Part shown: one piece after another, positions 29,133 to 37,527 of the stretch | Layout of the letters: each line of letters starts with the position of its first letter | How positions within the stretch are numbered: position 1 is the stretch's first letter | Source: Bog-473 sp963828825 | GTDB taxonomy: Bacteria; Actinomycetota; Acidimicrobiia; Acidimicrobiales; RAAP-2 | Reading direction: 5' to 3' | Length of the DNA stretch: 64,000 bases | NCBI GenBank assembly: GCA_963828825.1 | Contig: CAWHGF010000007.1 | Span: 1,240,001-1,304,000 of the forward strand | Notes under the pieces: model-generated | Told to the model about the DNA's origin: nothing | The model's database searches: none | The model's input: only the letters and a program-made list of their open reading frames with translations | Made by a program: the position numbers and the translations under genes

Positions 29133-31250
29133 GCGGCTCCTGTCACTTGTGCGAGGACCGCTTCGGCGGCCAACTGGCCGGATAGGGTCGCACCTTCCAC
29201 ACATCCGGCGTTCAAGCCGTTGTCCGTCCAGTCGCCGGCCACGGTGAGGTTGCTGAAGCCCGTGCGCCCCGGCTGCAGGCGGTACTGGTCGGTGCCGGGC
29301 AGGGATTGCACGTAAAGGTCGGAGGGGTCGATGTTCGCCCGCCAGTACTGGCTGTCGAGTCGCTCGGCGCCGCTGGTGGTCCGGGGTCCGCCGTCGCACA
29401 AGAGTGACCATCGGAATCCCCCGTGTTCGGCCGCGGCCGGCCACAGCGTCGCAACGTCGTGGTCCAAGAAGGTCTGCGCCCGCGCTCGCGACGGCGCGCG
29501 TTGCCCCCTCGGCATCGGGCGCAACGTCCCGGGAAGCCGGCGTGTCCAGCACACTGCAGAAGTAGGCGATCGTCCGTGGTCGCTCCGACCCGGGCCAGTC
29601 CTCGGCCGCCAGAAGATGCGGCATGGACGCCCAGGTGTCGAAGGGCTTCACGAAACCGCTCACCGTCACTCCGGGCGGACCGGACCAACCGAGCGCCTCC
29701 TCGTCTTCGGACAGCCAGAGCTGCAGCGCCTGCGTGGCGACCGTCCCCACGTTCTCGACCATCGACTGCCAGGCCGGGGAGGCGGCTAAGAGCTCGCCGC
29801 AGACGTGCGGCACCATGCCGAGGGAGATGGCGAACACGACGGCGTCGAAGTCCTTTCCCGCCTGCAGGGTGCGGCGACCGACGTCGCGGCGCGGGGACCA
29901 GAACGACTCGAGGTCGACCCCGTCGAGCGCATCGGTGCCCCGCAACTGGGCGTCGAGGGGTGCGTCGGGCCAGCACGGGAGACCCTTGACCCGGATCAGC
30001 GGGTCGTAGGCATCGACGCCGTCGGCCAACTCGGCTTGCAGGCCCAGGTCGATGGCGGCGATCGAGCGCCCGTCGTCAGCGAGCCTGAGCGCGTCCACCC
30101 GGTGAAAGAAGCGGAACTCGACGCCGCGGTCGCGCAGGACCTCGTAGAGGGGGGCGAAGATCACCTCGCCCATTCCCGCCTGCATCTTCCAGAACAACGC
30201 TCCCGAATACCCGAGGAGCATCTTGGTGGCCAGCTCCAGTCCGAGCCCGGCGCTGAAGCGCGGACGGGCCGGATCTCCGCTCTCGTAGGCGAACACGAGG
30301 TCGTACATGCCCCGGAGGATGGGTGACTCGAGTGCCTCGGGGTCGATGCCGTGCCCGAGCAGCCAGTCGCGGTAGTCGAGGTGGTTGATGGCCCCGAAGC
30401 CGTCGGGACGAGTGAGCAGGCCGTCGACCATGATGCCGAACAGGTTCGCGGTCACGATCTCCACTAGCGCGTAACTGCGGCGCGCGGCGGGGTGCGAGCG
30501 CAGCGCAGCGCGGAGGCTGAGTCGGACCGGCTCGATGAGGGACGGCAGGACGCGCTCGAGGTCACGACGGCCCGTCCACGCCGTGACCTGCCGCACGACC
30601 CGCTCGGCCCAGCTGAGCGGGAGGGTCAGACCGATCAGGCCGGCGCCCTGCACGACGGCGGCCATCGATGCGGCCGGGGCCGCGGCACCGGCCGAAGGGG
30701 CGATCGGCGAGGTGCTGAGCCCGATGGTGCCATCCCGGCGGGATTCCGGGAACGGGAGGGACGCGAAGAAGTCGAGCAGGAGGCGGAGCGACCGGACCAC
30801 GAGGTCGGCCACGGCGAGCGGCGATCCCGTTGCCTTCTCACCGCCCCCGCCGGGGCGACCGGTGCCCGGGCTGAAGGTCGCCACCCACGGGTCCCAGGCG
30901 CCGTCGTGCTGATCGACCACGCCGACCAGGTTCGACGGTGCGACCGCGTTCCCCCAGGTGCGTATCGGACAGGTCGGATCGGACCGCTCGCGGTCGAGCG
31001 CCTCGTAGCAGCGGTGCATGACGTCGAACGTGTGGTCGTAGTAGCCGAGGAGGACGTGGAGCCCGTGCTCCTCGATGCGGCCGTTGGGGCCCCGGCCGCT
31101 GGCCCCTTTGCCACCCAGGCGCCATCCTCGTTGGTAGACGGTGATGCGCTCGAACCGGCTGGTCCAGTCACCCTCGCTGAGCTCGAACGCGGTGGCCAGT
31201 GCGCCCATGCCACCGCCCAGGATGGCCACCGATCCCCTGGATCGCCCCAC
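29129..31250 (-). CDS. FAD-dependent amine-oxidase/carotenoid-desaturase-like oxidoreductase (one frame break)
   Basis: Restored length is 706 residues. The dinucleotide motif SVAILGGGMGALATAFELS is at residues 7-25. The sequence HGLHVLLGYYDHTFDVM and the long middle region with GMGEVIFAPLYEVLRDRGV match large phytoene-desaturase or hydroxysqualene-dehydroxylase-like enzymes. The C-terminal FAD motif NLTVAGDWTDNGLNAGCVEG is on the second frame; one extra base near 29475-29495 separates them. The start GTG 31250 is one base past the upstream stop. Together with a prenyl synthase two genes downstream it probably oxidises or desaturates an isoprenoid or a derived amine. Exact chemistry unknown. 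Confidence 0.85.
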
Positions 31251-31251
31251 G

Positions 31252-34200
31252 TCAGACCCCGAGAAGACCCAGCGCCTCGGCCAATTCGGGACTCGACGAA
31301 TTGGGCGGGAATTGCGCGACCACGGCGCGAATCCGGCCGCTCCAGTCGGTCGGCCGATCACGGGGCAGCCGAGCCAGGTCGTTGGCCGCCCGCAGCGCGA
31401 GGACCAGGGACCCCTGGGCCACGCCGATCTCGACCGCGGCGACCAGATCCTTCACCGCCTCGTCCGTCCGGTCGGGATAGGCAGCGGTCGTTATCTCGGC
31501 GCGCAGGCGGAGCAGGTCTGGTTGATGGACGCGCTCGCCTGACGTCACCGTCCGCTCCATCGCGTCTTCTAGGGCGCGCAGCGCCGGGTCGGCGTTGCCG
31601 AGGTAGTAGTGGTTCTGGGCGACGATGCCGAGGTGCGTCGGGCGGAACGCCGCGTGGCCGACGAGATCCATCCCCAGTCCGTACTGCTCGAGCTCCGCCA
31701 CGTCGCAGGGTGAGTCCGGCTCGGGCATCAGGACGTACTGCGTACCGAGCAGCGAGAAGTAGTCGAAGCGGCATCGTTCTGCGATCTGCATCGTGCGCCG
31801 TCCGAACTCGCGGGCCTCTGCCAGGTTGCCCGTGACCATCCGGATCCAGGCCAGATAGACGGAGACGAAGGCCGCGCTGAACGGTCCGGAGGGGAAGTCG
31901 AGCTCCTCGGCGCTGGCGAGGGCCCGTCGCTCCCACACGGCGCTCTCCTCCGTGCAGCCTTTCAGGCCGGCGACGCAGGCGAGCGCGACCGCAGTGACCG
32001 GCACGGCGTCGTGGGGCAGGGGCCAGAACGGGGAGGATGCCGCCTCGACCGACCGCGCCCGGTACCCCTCCCACGCCTCGACCAGCCAGCGGTGGGCCTC
32101 GTTGAGCCTGCCCTGGTAGAACGCGCTGTATCCCATGCACGACTTGATCTCGGGCGCGAACCAGGCCGTCGCGGGATCGTCGAGCACGTCGGTGAGGGGC
32201 TCGAGCACCACATTGGCCGCGTCGACCGAGCCGCGGACCAGCAGGTAGCTCCAGATTCCGACCTGGGCCGGCATGATCTCGGGGCGGTTCGTCAGCTTCC
32301 GGCAGATCTCCTCGGCGATCGTGAAATCCTCGAAGACGTCTGGGTACCCGTAGCCGAACTGTGAGCTCGTGCTGAAGGCGCGCAGCGTGCGGACCATGAG
32401 TTCGGTCAGAGCGCGCTCGTCGTCTTCGGGCATCGTCGACGTCAGCTCCAGGGCGCGGTCGAGCTGCTGGCGGGCCTCGCTGTGGCTGGCTGCCGACTGC
32501 GCCGACTGCGCCGCCACGATGTAGGCCGGCAGCGACCGTGCCACGTCCCCGGCCAGGTCCCAGTGTTGGGCCACGACGGCCAGGTCGCCGGGGGAGGCGG
32601 CACCGGAGGCGAGGAGTTCCGCGATGCTGCGATGGCTCTGCTGGCGGGCAGGGAGCAGTTGCGTCTCGTACGTGGCGTCGCGGAGGAGGCCGTGTCGGAA
32701 GCGGTACCGCCCGAGCCGGACCTCGGCGACCCGCTCAATGAGCGCGGCGTCCTCCAGGCGCACCAGCGCGTCGTCGACCGGCCGCCCGGCCAGTTGCTGC
32801 AGTTGCTCCTCGTCGAACTCCACACCGAGCGTGGCCGCCAGCTGCGCCACGTGCAGGTCGATGCCCGGCGCCCGGAGGCGCGCCGTGAGGATCTCGTGGA
32901 TGCGGGGCGGAAGGACCTCGCCGGGATTCGCGGCGACGGCGCTGCGGGTCAACTCCTGCAGGAAGAGGGGGACACCGGCTCCTCGTTCGACGATCAGATG
33001 ACACTGCGCCGGGTCCAACCCGCCGTCGGTCAGCGCCGTGACCAACCCGGTCGCCTCCTTCGCCTGCAGCGGTTCCAGCTCGATGTCGACGACCGACGCC
33101 GCCCACGGCACCTCGAGCGCGAACCGGCTCGTGATCACGATCATCGTGCCGGGGACCCCCTGGGTGGCCAGGAGCCCCAGCAGTTCCACGGTGGTCGGGT
33201 CCGCCCAGTGGAGGTCGTCGGCCCACACCAAGGTCGGTGTCGACGCCGCCGTGTGGGCGAGCCAGGCGACGAGGGCCTGGAGCGTCTGCTGGCGGAGCGC
33301 GAGTGCGTCCACCTCTGGGCGTGACCACCGTTCGTCGGTGTCGAGTCCGAGCAGCGGGGCCAGCAAGGCCACGGCGTCCCGCTCCAGACCCGCGACTTCC
33401 AGCTGTGCCTGCAACTCGATCAGCCGTTCCTCCTGTGGCTGGTCCGGGTAGAACCCGAGCAGCTGCTCGAGCATGCGCCCGACCGGCCACAGCGCCACAT
33501 TGGCGTGATATGGCGAACAGTTGGCCTCGAGTACGACGCCGCCTTCGAAGTGCACGTGTGCCGCGAGCTCCGCGGCCAACGCCGACTTTCCCATGCCGGC
33601 CACCCCACGGACGACGACCACCGACTCGCCGGGCGTCGTCGCGCTCCCGGCGTCGTCGACGAGGCGTTTCCAGATGAAGCGGAGCAGACGGCTCTGACCC
33701 TCGCGGCCGACGAGAGCCACCGATTCGGGCAGCCCACGACCCGACGGGGGGACGGCCAGGTTCGACCGCACCACGCAGTGGAGGTCCATCGGGCGAGCGA
33801 TCCCCTTGAGCGACCGCGTCCCGACCGGTTTCAGCTCGAAATGTGGTTCGACGAGCTGTCTCGTGGTCTCGCTGATGACCACGGTGCCCGGCTCAGCCTC
33901 TCCCTGCACGCGCGACGCGACGTTGGGCACCGAGCCTGCGAGGGCGGAGCCGTCGAGCACCCCAGAGGCCAGCCCCGCGATCACGACGGTGCCCGAATGG
34001 ACGCCGACCCGAATGGCTGGCTCAATGCCATGGCGACGGTGGAGCTCTATGGCTGCCTGCGCCATCCGCTCGACGAGGCGCAGCGCGGCGAGGACCGCCC
34101 GCCGCGCGTCGTCCTCGTACGCGGTGGGGTACCCGAAGCACGCCACGACGCCGTCGCCCTGGAACTGGAGCACGCGGCCGCCCAGCTCCTCGATGGTCTC

Positions 34201-34533
34201 GGCCGCGACCCGGCGATAGAGAACGAAGACGTCCTGAATGACCTCCGGCTCGGCCACTTCGGCCATGTCGGTCGACTGGACGATGTCGGCGAAGACCAGG
34301 CTGACGAAGGCGCGCTGGCCACCGGGCAGGGAACGTTCGAGCGTCGCCCGCTCCGTCATGGACGCGGCGCGGCGGTTCGATGGATCGACGGCCAGCACGT
34401 CTTCAGCGAGCTCGATTGCCCGGTCCCAGGCTCCGGTGGACGCCGCGGCGTCCATAGAGGCCAGAAGGCGGTCGATGAGCAGCGACAGACGGTCTTCCGC
34501 CGACGCGGCCTGCGGTTCCACAGGCGAGGTCAC
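31252..34533 (-). CDS. Class III adenylate/guanylate cyclase fused to STAND-type AAA ATPase and TPR-like repeats
   Basis: A 1093-residue signalling protein. Residues 1-70 are helical; the cyclase domain (about 75-260) has metal aspartates in VFADIVQSTDMAE and VLQFQGDGVVACFG. Next is an ATPase (about 280-570) with Walker A GVAGMGKSALAAE and Walker B PTLVWADDLHWADP, followed by about 500 residues of helical TPR-like repeats. This LuxR-like/AAA cyclase architecture is common in actinobacteria and mycobacteria and is thought to sense ligands through the repeat region. GTG 34533 has GAGGAGG upstream. It is 13 bases after the first operon gene and one base before the FAD enzyme, so it is co-expressed with isoprenoid enzymes, an unusual partner. 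Confidence 0.93.
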   Translation of the reverse strand: MTSPVEPQAASAEDRLSLLIDRLLASMDAAASTGAWDRAIELAEDVLAVDPSNRRAASMTERATLERSLPGGQRAFVSLVFADIVQSTDMAEVAEPEVIQDVFVLYRRVAAETIEELGGRVLQFQGDGVVACFGYPTAYEDDARRAVLAALRLVERMAQAAIELHRRHGIEPAIRVGVHSGTVVIAGLASGVLDGSALAGSVPNVASRVQGEAEPGTVVISETTRQLVEPHFELKPVGTRSLKGIARPMDLHCVVRSNLAVPPSGRGLPESVALVGREGQSRLLRFIWKRLVDDAGSATTPGESVVVVRGVAGMGKSALAAELAAHVHFEGGVVLEANCSPYHANVALWPVGRMLEQLLGFYPDQPQEERLIELQAQLEVAGLERDAVALLAPLLGLDTDERWSRPEVDALALRQQTLQALVAWLAHTAASTPTLVWADDLHWADPTTVELLGLLATQGVPGTMIVITSRFALEVPWAASVVDIELEPLQAKEATGLVTALTDGGLDPAQCHLIVERGAGVPLFLQELTRSAVAANPGEVLPPRIHEILTARLRAPGIDLHVAQLAATLGVEFDEEQLQQLAGRPVDDALVRLEDAALIERVAEVRLGRYRFRHGLLRDATYETQLLPARQQSHRSIAELLASGAASPGDLAVVAQHWDLAGDVARSLPAYIVAAQSAQSAASHSEARQQLDRALELTSTMPEDDERALTELMVRTLRAFSTSSQFGYGYPDVFEDFTIAEEICRKLTNRPEIMPAQVGIWSYLLVRGSVDAANVVLEPLTDVLDDPATAWFAPEIKSCMGYSAFYQGRLNEAHRWLVEAWEGYRARSVEAASSPFWPLPHDAVPVTAVALACVAGLKGCTEESAVWERRALASAEELDFPSGPFSAAFVSVYLAWIRMVTGNLAEAREFGRRTMQIAERCRFDYFSLLGTQYVLMPEPDSPCDVAELEQYGLGMDLVGHAAFRPTHLGIVAQNHYYLGNADPALRALEDAMERTVTSGERVHQPDLLRLRAEITTAAYPDRTDEAVKDLVAAVEIGVAQGSLVLALRAANDLARLPRDRPTDWSGRIRAVVAQFPPNSSSPELAEALGLLGV

Positions 34534-34546
34534 CGGTCGGTCCTCC

Positions 34547-35731
34547 TCACGACTCCGCGGGCTGGGCGTGGCTCACGTAAAAGAGGGCGGGTGCCTCCTT
34601 GCCACCCGCCCCGGCCACGAGCGCACCCTCGTAGAGGCCGGAGGGCACGTTGGTGGTGTCCGCCTGAAGGGTGACGTAGGCACGCCCGGCCTCCTCGATC
34701 ACTGGCGGGGTGATCGTGACCTCGGACGCCTTGATGGTCGCCGGCGTGCGCCCGACGCGGGTGAGATCCGTGACGCTCACCCGTGCCTGGTCCGACCGCG
34801 CCCTCACCATCAGCGTCGTGTGCTCCGTGGTGCGCGCGCTCCTCCCAGGATCCGCACCGGCCGTCGGTCGCACCGTCACCTCGGCCCAGTTGGAGATGCT
34901 GTCCATTCCCGCCTGCCACGCGACCGACCAATCGCGGGCGAGGCGCTGGAAGAGACGGCTGGTGTCGTTCGCCGCGTCCACCCGGCTGTAGCGGCCCGAC
35001 CAGACCCGCTCGGTGACGTCGGCCGTGAAGGGGGCATAGAAGTCCACCATGTCGGTCACCGTGCCGATCCACTGCTCGGCGACGCCGCCGGTGAACGCTG
35101 CCGCACCCTCCCTGGACCACGACACCCTGGGATCCGAGTCACCGACTGACCCCGGTTTGGGGTCGATGGAACCCCCGGCGGCCTGGACGGCACTGACCTT
35201 GGCGGCGCGTTGCACCCAGATGCTCCACTCCGGACAGACCTCGGTTGCGACCGTGTTGAGCAGGGTGTTGGTGAACCCGACGACCTTGAGAGCCTTGACG
35301 TGCCGTCGGCCGCCCACGTCGGCCACCATCAGGTAGCCACGGTCGACCTGGAGCATGTCCCCGATGCTGCGGTCGAGGTCGAAGCTCGTGGCCGACCACT
35401 TCTTGGCCGACTTGAACTCGCAGCGCAGCTCTGTCTCGAGCCGGCGGCCGCCGATCTCGACGACCTCGAGATACTTGGAATGGATCTGGTGTTCATCGCC
35501 CGGGGTCGGACGCAGGTCCAGCGAGCTGATGGGCTTCATCTCCTTGAACATCTCGCCGCCCCAGTCCGGCCAATTGTTCGGGATCAGCCAGTCGCGGAGC
35601 GTCCTGAGCGATTCGCCCGTCTCGAACTCGGTGAAGATCCAGACCGCCTGCTTGCCCTCGACGTCCACCGGCACGGCGGCACAGGTCACCTCGGCGCTGT
35701 TTTGCGGCTCGCCGTCGGCATCCTTCGTCAT
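34547..35731 (-). CDS. Unknown protein, first gene of the isoprenoid operon, with C-terminal beta-sandwich-like domain
   Basis: A 394-residue soluble protein. The first 180 residues are mixed alpha/beta with several Trp (DWLIPNNWPDWGGEMFKEM) and CPEWSIWVQRAAKV. Residues about 225-285 are a helical segment (QWIGTVTDMVDFYAPFTADV), and from about 300 it is beta-rich, ending VPSGLYEGALVAGAGGKEAP. The helical plus beta ending parallels the fourth gene of the operon. No catalytic motif or signal peptide seen. ATG 35731 has a strong AGGAGG 4 bases upstream. Being first, it is likely the most strongly made, which would suit a structural or scaffold role; that is inference. Confidence 0.77.
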   Translation of the reverse strand: MTKDADGEPQNSAEVTCAAVPVDVEGKQAVWIFTEFETGESLRTLRDWLIPNNWPDWGGEMFKEMKPISSLDLRPTPGDEHQIHSKYLEVVEIGGRRLETELRCEFKSAKKWSATSFDLDRSIGDMLQVDRGYLMVADVGGRRHVKALKVVGFTNTLLNTVATEVCPEWSIWVQRAAKVSAVQAAGGSIDPKPGSVGDSDPRVSWSREGAAAFTGGVAEQWIGTVTDMVDFYAPFTADVTERVWSGRYSRVDAANDTSRLFQRLARDWSVAWQAGMDSISNWAEVTVRPTAGADPGRSARTTEHTTLMVRARSDQARVSVTDLTRVGRTPATIKASEVTITPPVIEEAGRAYVTLQADTTNVPSGLYEGALVAGAGGKEAPALFYVSHAQPAES

Positions 35732-35960
35732 GCCGCCTCCTGTGTGTCGCGTGGCCCTTCGCCCGAATATGGCCGCTGACCTGGGCAGGATAGTCCAGAT
35801 CTCGTCGCGCAACCCGGGTGACCGCCGGACGGCGGCAGGGGCGATCCGGCGAGGCACCGAACTCGGCTGAGCTGGACAGACACCCCGGTAGGGTGGGTGT
35901 GCACACCGTGCGCAACCTTCTGGCGAGCCCGCCGGCGCGGTCCGACTGAAGGAGGCCCGC

Positions 35961-37115
35961 GTGACAGATCTCGGTGGCTTCGCGGACCCCGGATACGGCC
36001 CGGTTGCCGACGCGCTGGTGTCAACCTTCGACGACGGTGACCTGGGCGCGGGCTGCGTCCTCTCCGTCGACGGTCGGGCGGTCGTCGACCTTTGGGGTGG
36101 TGTGGCCGACAAGGTCACCGGTCGCCCGTGGGACCGTGACACTCTGACCCTGGTCTTCTCCGTCGGCAAAGGCGTGTCATCTATTTGTGCACTCATGCTC
36201 GTCGAGCGGGGCGAGCTCGATCTCGATGCGCCGGTCACGAACTATTGGCCCGAGTTCGGCGCCGAAGGCAAGGCGGCCACGACCGTCCGCGACGTCCTCA
36301 GCCACCGGACCGGCCTGCCCGTGGTCGACGGCCCGGTGACCCTTGAGGACCTGGCCGACCCCGCCGGCATGGCGGCCCGCCTGGCTGCCCAGGCACCGCT
36401 GTTCGAACCCGGCACGCAGCACGTCTACCAGGCAGTGACCTTCAGCTGGAACTTCGGCGAGATCGTGCGTCGCATCACCGGAGATACCGTGGGTGCGTTC
36501 GTCGCCAAGGAGCTCATGGCGCCGCTGGGGCTCGAGCTCTACATCGGGCTCCCGCCTGAGCTGGAACCGCGGGTGTCGAGAATTGAGCCGCCCGATGCCC
36601 CGCCCGAGCTCGTTGCCCTGGTGCTCCCCGAGGACAGCATTCCCTGGCGCGCCATCACACTCAACGGCCTGGTGCCGGTGACAATGGCGGACGGCGGCCT
36701 CAGCTTCAACTCGCCCGAGATTCACCAGGTGCAGCTCCCGGCGGCCAACAGCATCACCAACGCCCGGTCCCTGGCTCGCCTCTACGCCGCCACCATCGGC
36801 GAGGTCGACGGCATCCGGCTGCTGCGCCCCGAGACCGTCGCCGCGGCGTCGGTCATCCGCTCGGAGGGCAGGCAGTGGGGCGATCCGTTCGATGGACCCA
36901 AGTGGGGCACAGGGTTCCTACGGCCCTTCCCCCGCCAGCCCATGCTGGGCGGCGCGTCCTTCGGCCACGACGGCGCCGGCGGCTCCATCGCTTTCGCGGA
37001 GCCCGACCTCGGTCTGGCGTTCAGCCACGTCATCAATCGGATGGTGGCGACACCCCAAGAGGACCGGCGCACGGCCGCGTTGTTGGATGCTGTGCGGAAG
37101 TGTGTCGACCACTGA
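35961..37115 (+). CDS. Serine hydrolase, beta-lactamase (class C / EstB-like) family
   Basis: A 384-residue protein of the beta-lactamase/penicillin-binding-protein-like esterase group. The nucleophile motif SxxK is seen in VFSVGKGVSSICALML near residue 74. The tyrosine motif is in YQAVTFSWNFGEIVRR near 155, and the third box is FGHDGAGGSIAFAEP near 335. There is no signal peptide, which argues for a cytoplasmic esterase or amidase, not a resistance beta-lactamase. The start is GTG 35961 with GAAGGAGG upstream. It diverges from the isoprenoid operon by about 230 bases and is followed by a likely promoter for a small protein gene. Confidence 0.9.
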   Translation: MTDLGGFADPGYGPVADALVSTFDDGDLGAGCVLSVDGRAVVDLWGGVADKVTGRPWDRDTLTLVFSVGKGVSSICALMLVERGELDLDAPVTNYWPEFGAEGKAATTVRDVLSHRTGLPVVDGPVTLEDLADPAGMAARLAAQAPLFEPGTQHVYQAVTFSWNFGEIVRRITGDTVGAFVAKELMAPLGLELYIGLPPELEPRVSRIEPPDAPPELVALVLPEDSIPWRAITLNGLVPVTMADGGLSFNSPEIHQVQLPAANSITNARSLARLYAATIGEVDGIRLLRPETVAAASVIRSEGRQWGDPFDGPKWGTGFLRPFPRQPMLGGASFGHDGAGGSIAFAEPDLGLAFSHVINRMVATPQEDRRTAALLDAVRKCVDH

Positions 37116-37134
37116 GCACACGCCGTCTATAATC
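37106..37134 (+). promoter_or_regulatory. Sigma-70-type promoter candidate
   Basis: A perfect TATAAT at 37129-37134 with a TCGACC -35 (4 of 6 matches to TTGACA) 17 bases upstream. It overlaps the stop region of the serine hydrolase gene and would drive transcription into the 50-codon gene at 37235. Confidence 0.5.
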
Positions 37135-37234
37135 GACCTCACTTATCCAGACGAGCTGAGACACCTGGGTCTATGACGCTCACCAACCGGCCGCAAGGCA
37201 CGGTGGCAAGGCCAGGTTCGATGAGGAGACCATC

Positions 37235-37387
37235 ATGGTGTCGAAGACACTCGCGTCGCTTGACACATGGCTTGCGCTGGCCGAAGAAGTGTTGGCCGAA
37301 CAGCGTCAGCTCTCGGAGCGGGAGGGTGAGTCAAAGCCCCCGAAGGATGCCGACCAGCTGTCATTGTTCGCCGTCGATGCTGCATGA
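37235..37387 (+). CDS. 50-residue small protein with a beta-clamp-binding motif
   Basis: This short gene starts at ATG 37235, 6 bases after a GAGGAGA ribosome site, and lies about 100 bases downstream of a good promoter candidate. The product is charged and helical in its first half (SLDTWLALAEEVLAEQRQLS) and carries QLSLF at residues 41-45, six residues from its C-terminus. QL[S/D]LF is the consensus pentapeptide by which DNA polymerases and repair proteins dock on the sliding clamp DnaN. No other domain is present. It might regulate or compete at the clamp, or be a remnant of a larger repair protein. Role is inference; the motif and ribosome site are seen. Confidence 0.5.
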   Translation: MVSKTLASLDTWLALAEEVLAEQRQLSEREGESKPPKDADQLSLFAVDAA

Positions 37388-37404
37388 CCGGCCGGCGGCG
37401 AGAG

Positions 37405-37419
37405 ACAGTCCCGGACTGT
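37405..37419 (+). terminator. Short hairpin downstream of the small-protein gene
   Basis: ACAGTC-CCG-GACTGT is a perfect 6-bp inverted repeat with a 3-base loop, 17 bases after the stop at 37387. No T-run follows, so it may be a weak terminator or an operator. Confidence 0.35.
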
Positions 37420-37527
37420 GATCTGCACATTCCGGGGCACGGCCCGCTGGATCGGGGTGAGCCGATCGAGACAGGGCCCGGGCGGCGTTCTCCCACCGGG
37501 CACGCATGAACTTGTGATGATCACGCT

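Noticed and set aside
27421..35731. Isoprenoid operon as a type 2 encapsulin locus
   Set aside because: Prenyl synthases can be encapsulin cargo, but no shell-protein features were found in any of the five genes.
35961..37115. Antibiotic-resistance beta-lactamase
   Set aside because: No signal peptide and the motifs fit the esterase-like branch.
37173..37421. 82-codon frame overlapping the small clamp-motif gene
   Set aside because: Arg/Ser/Pro-rich, no ribosome site; the overlapping 50-codon frame has a good ribosome site and motif.
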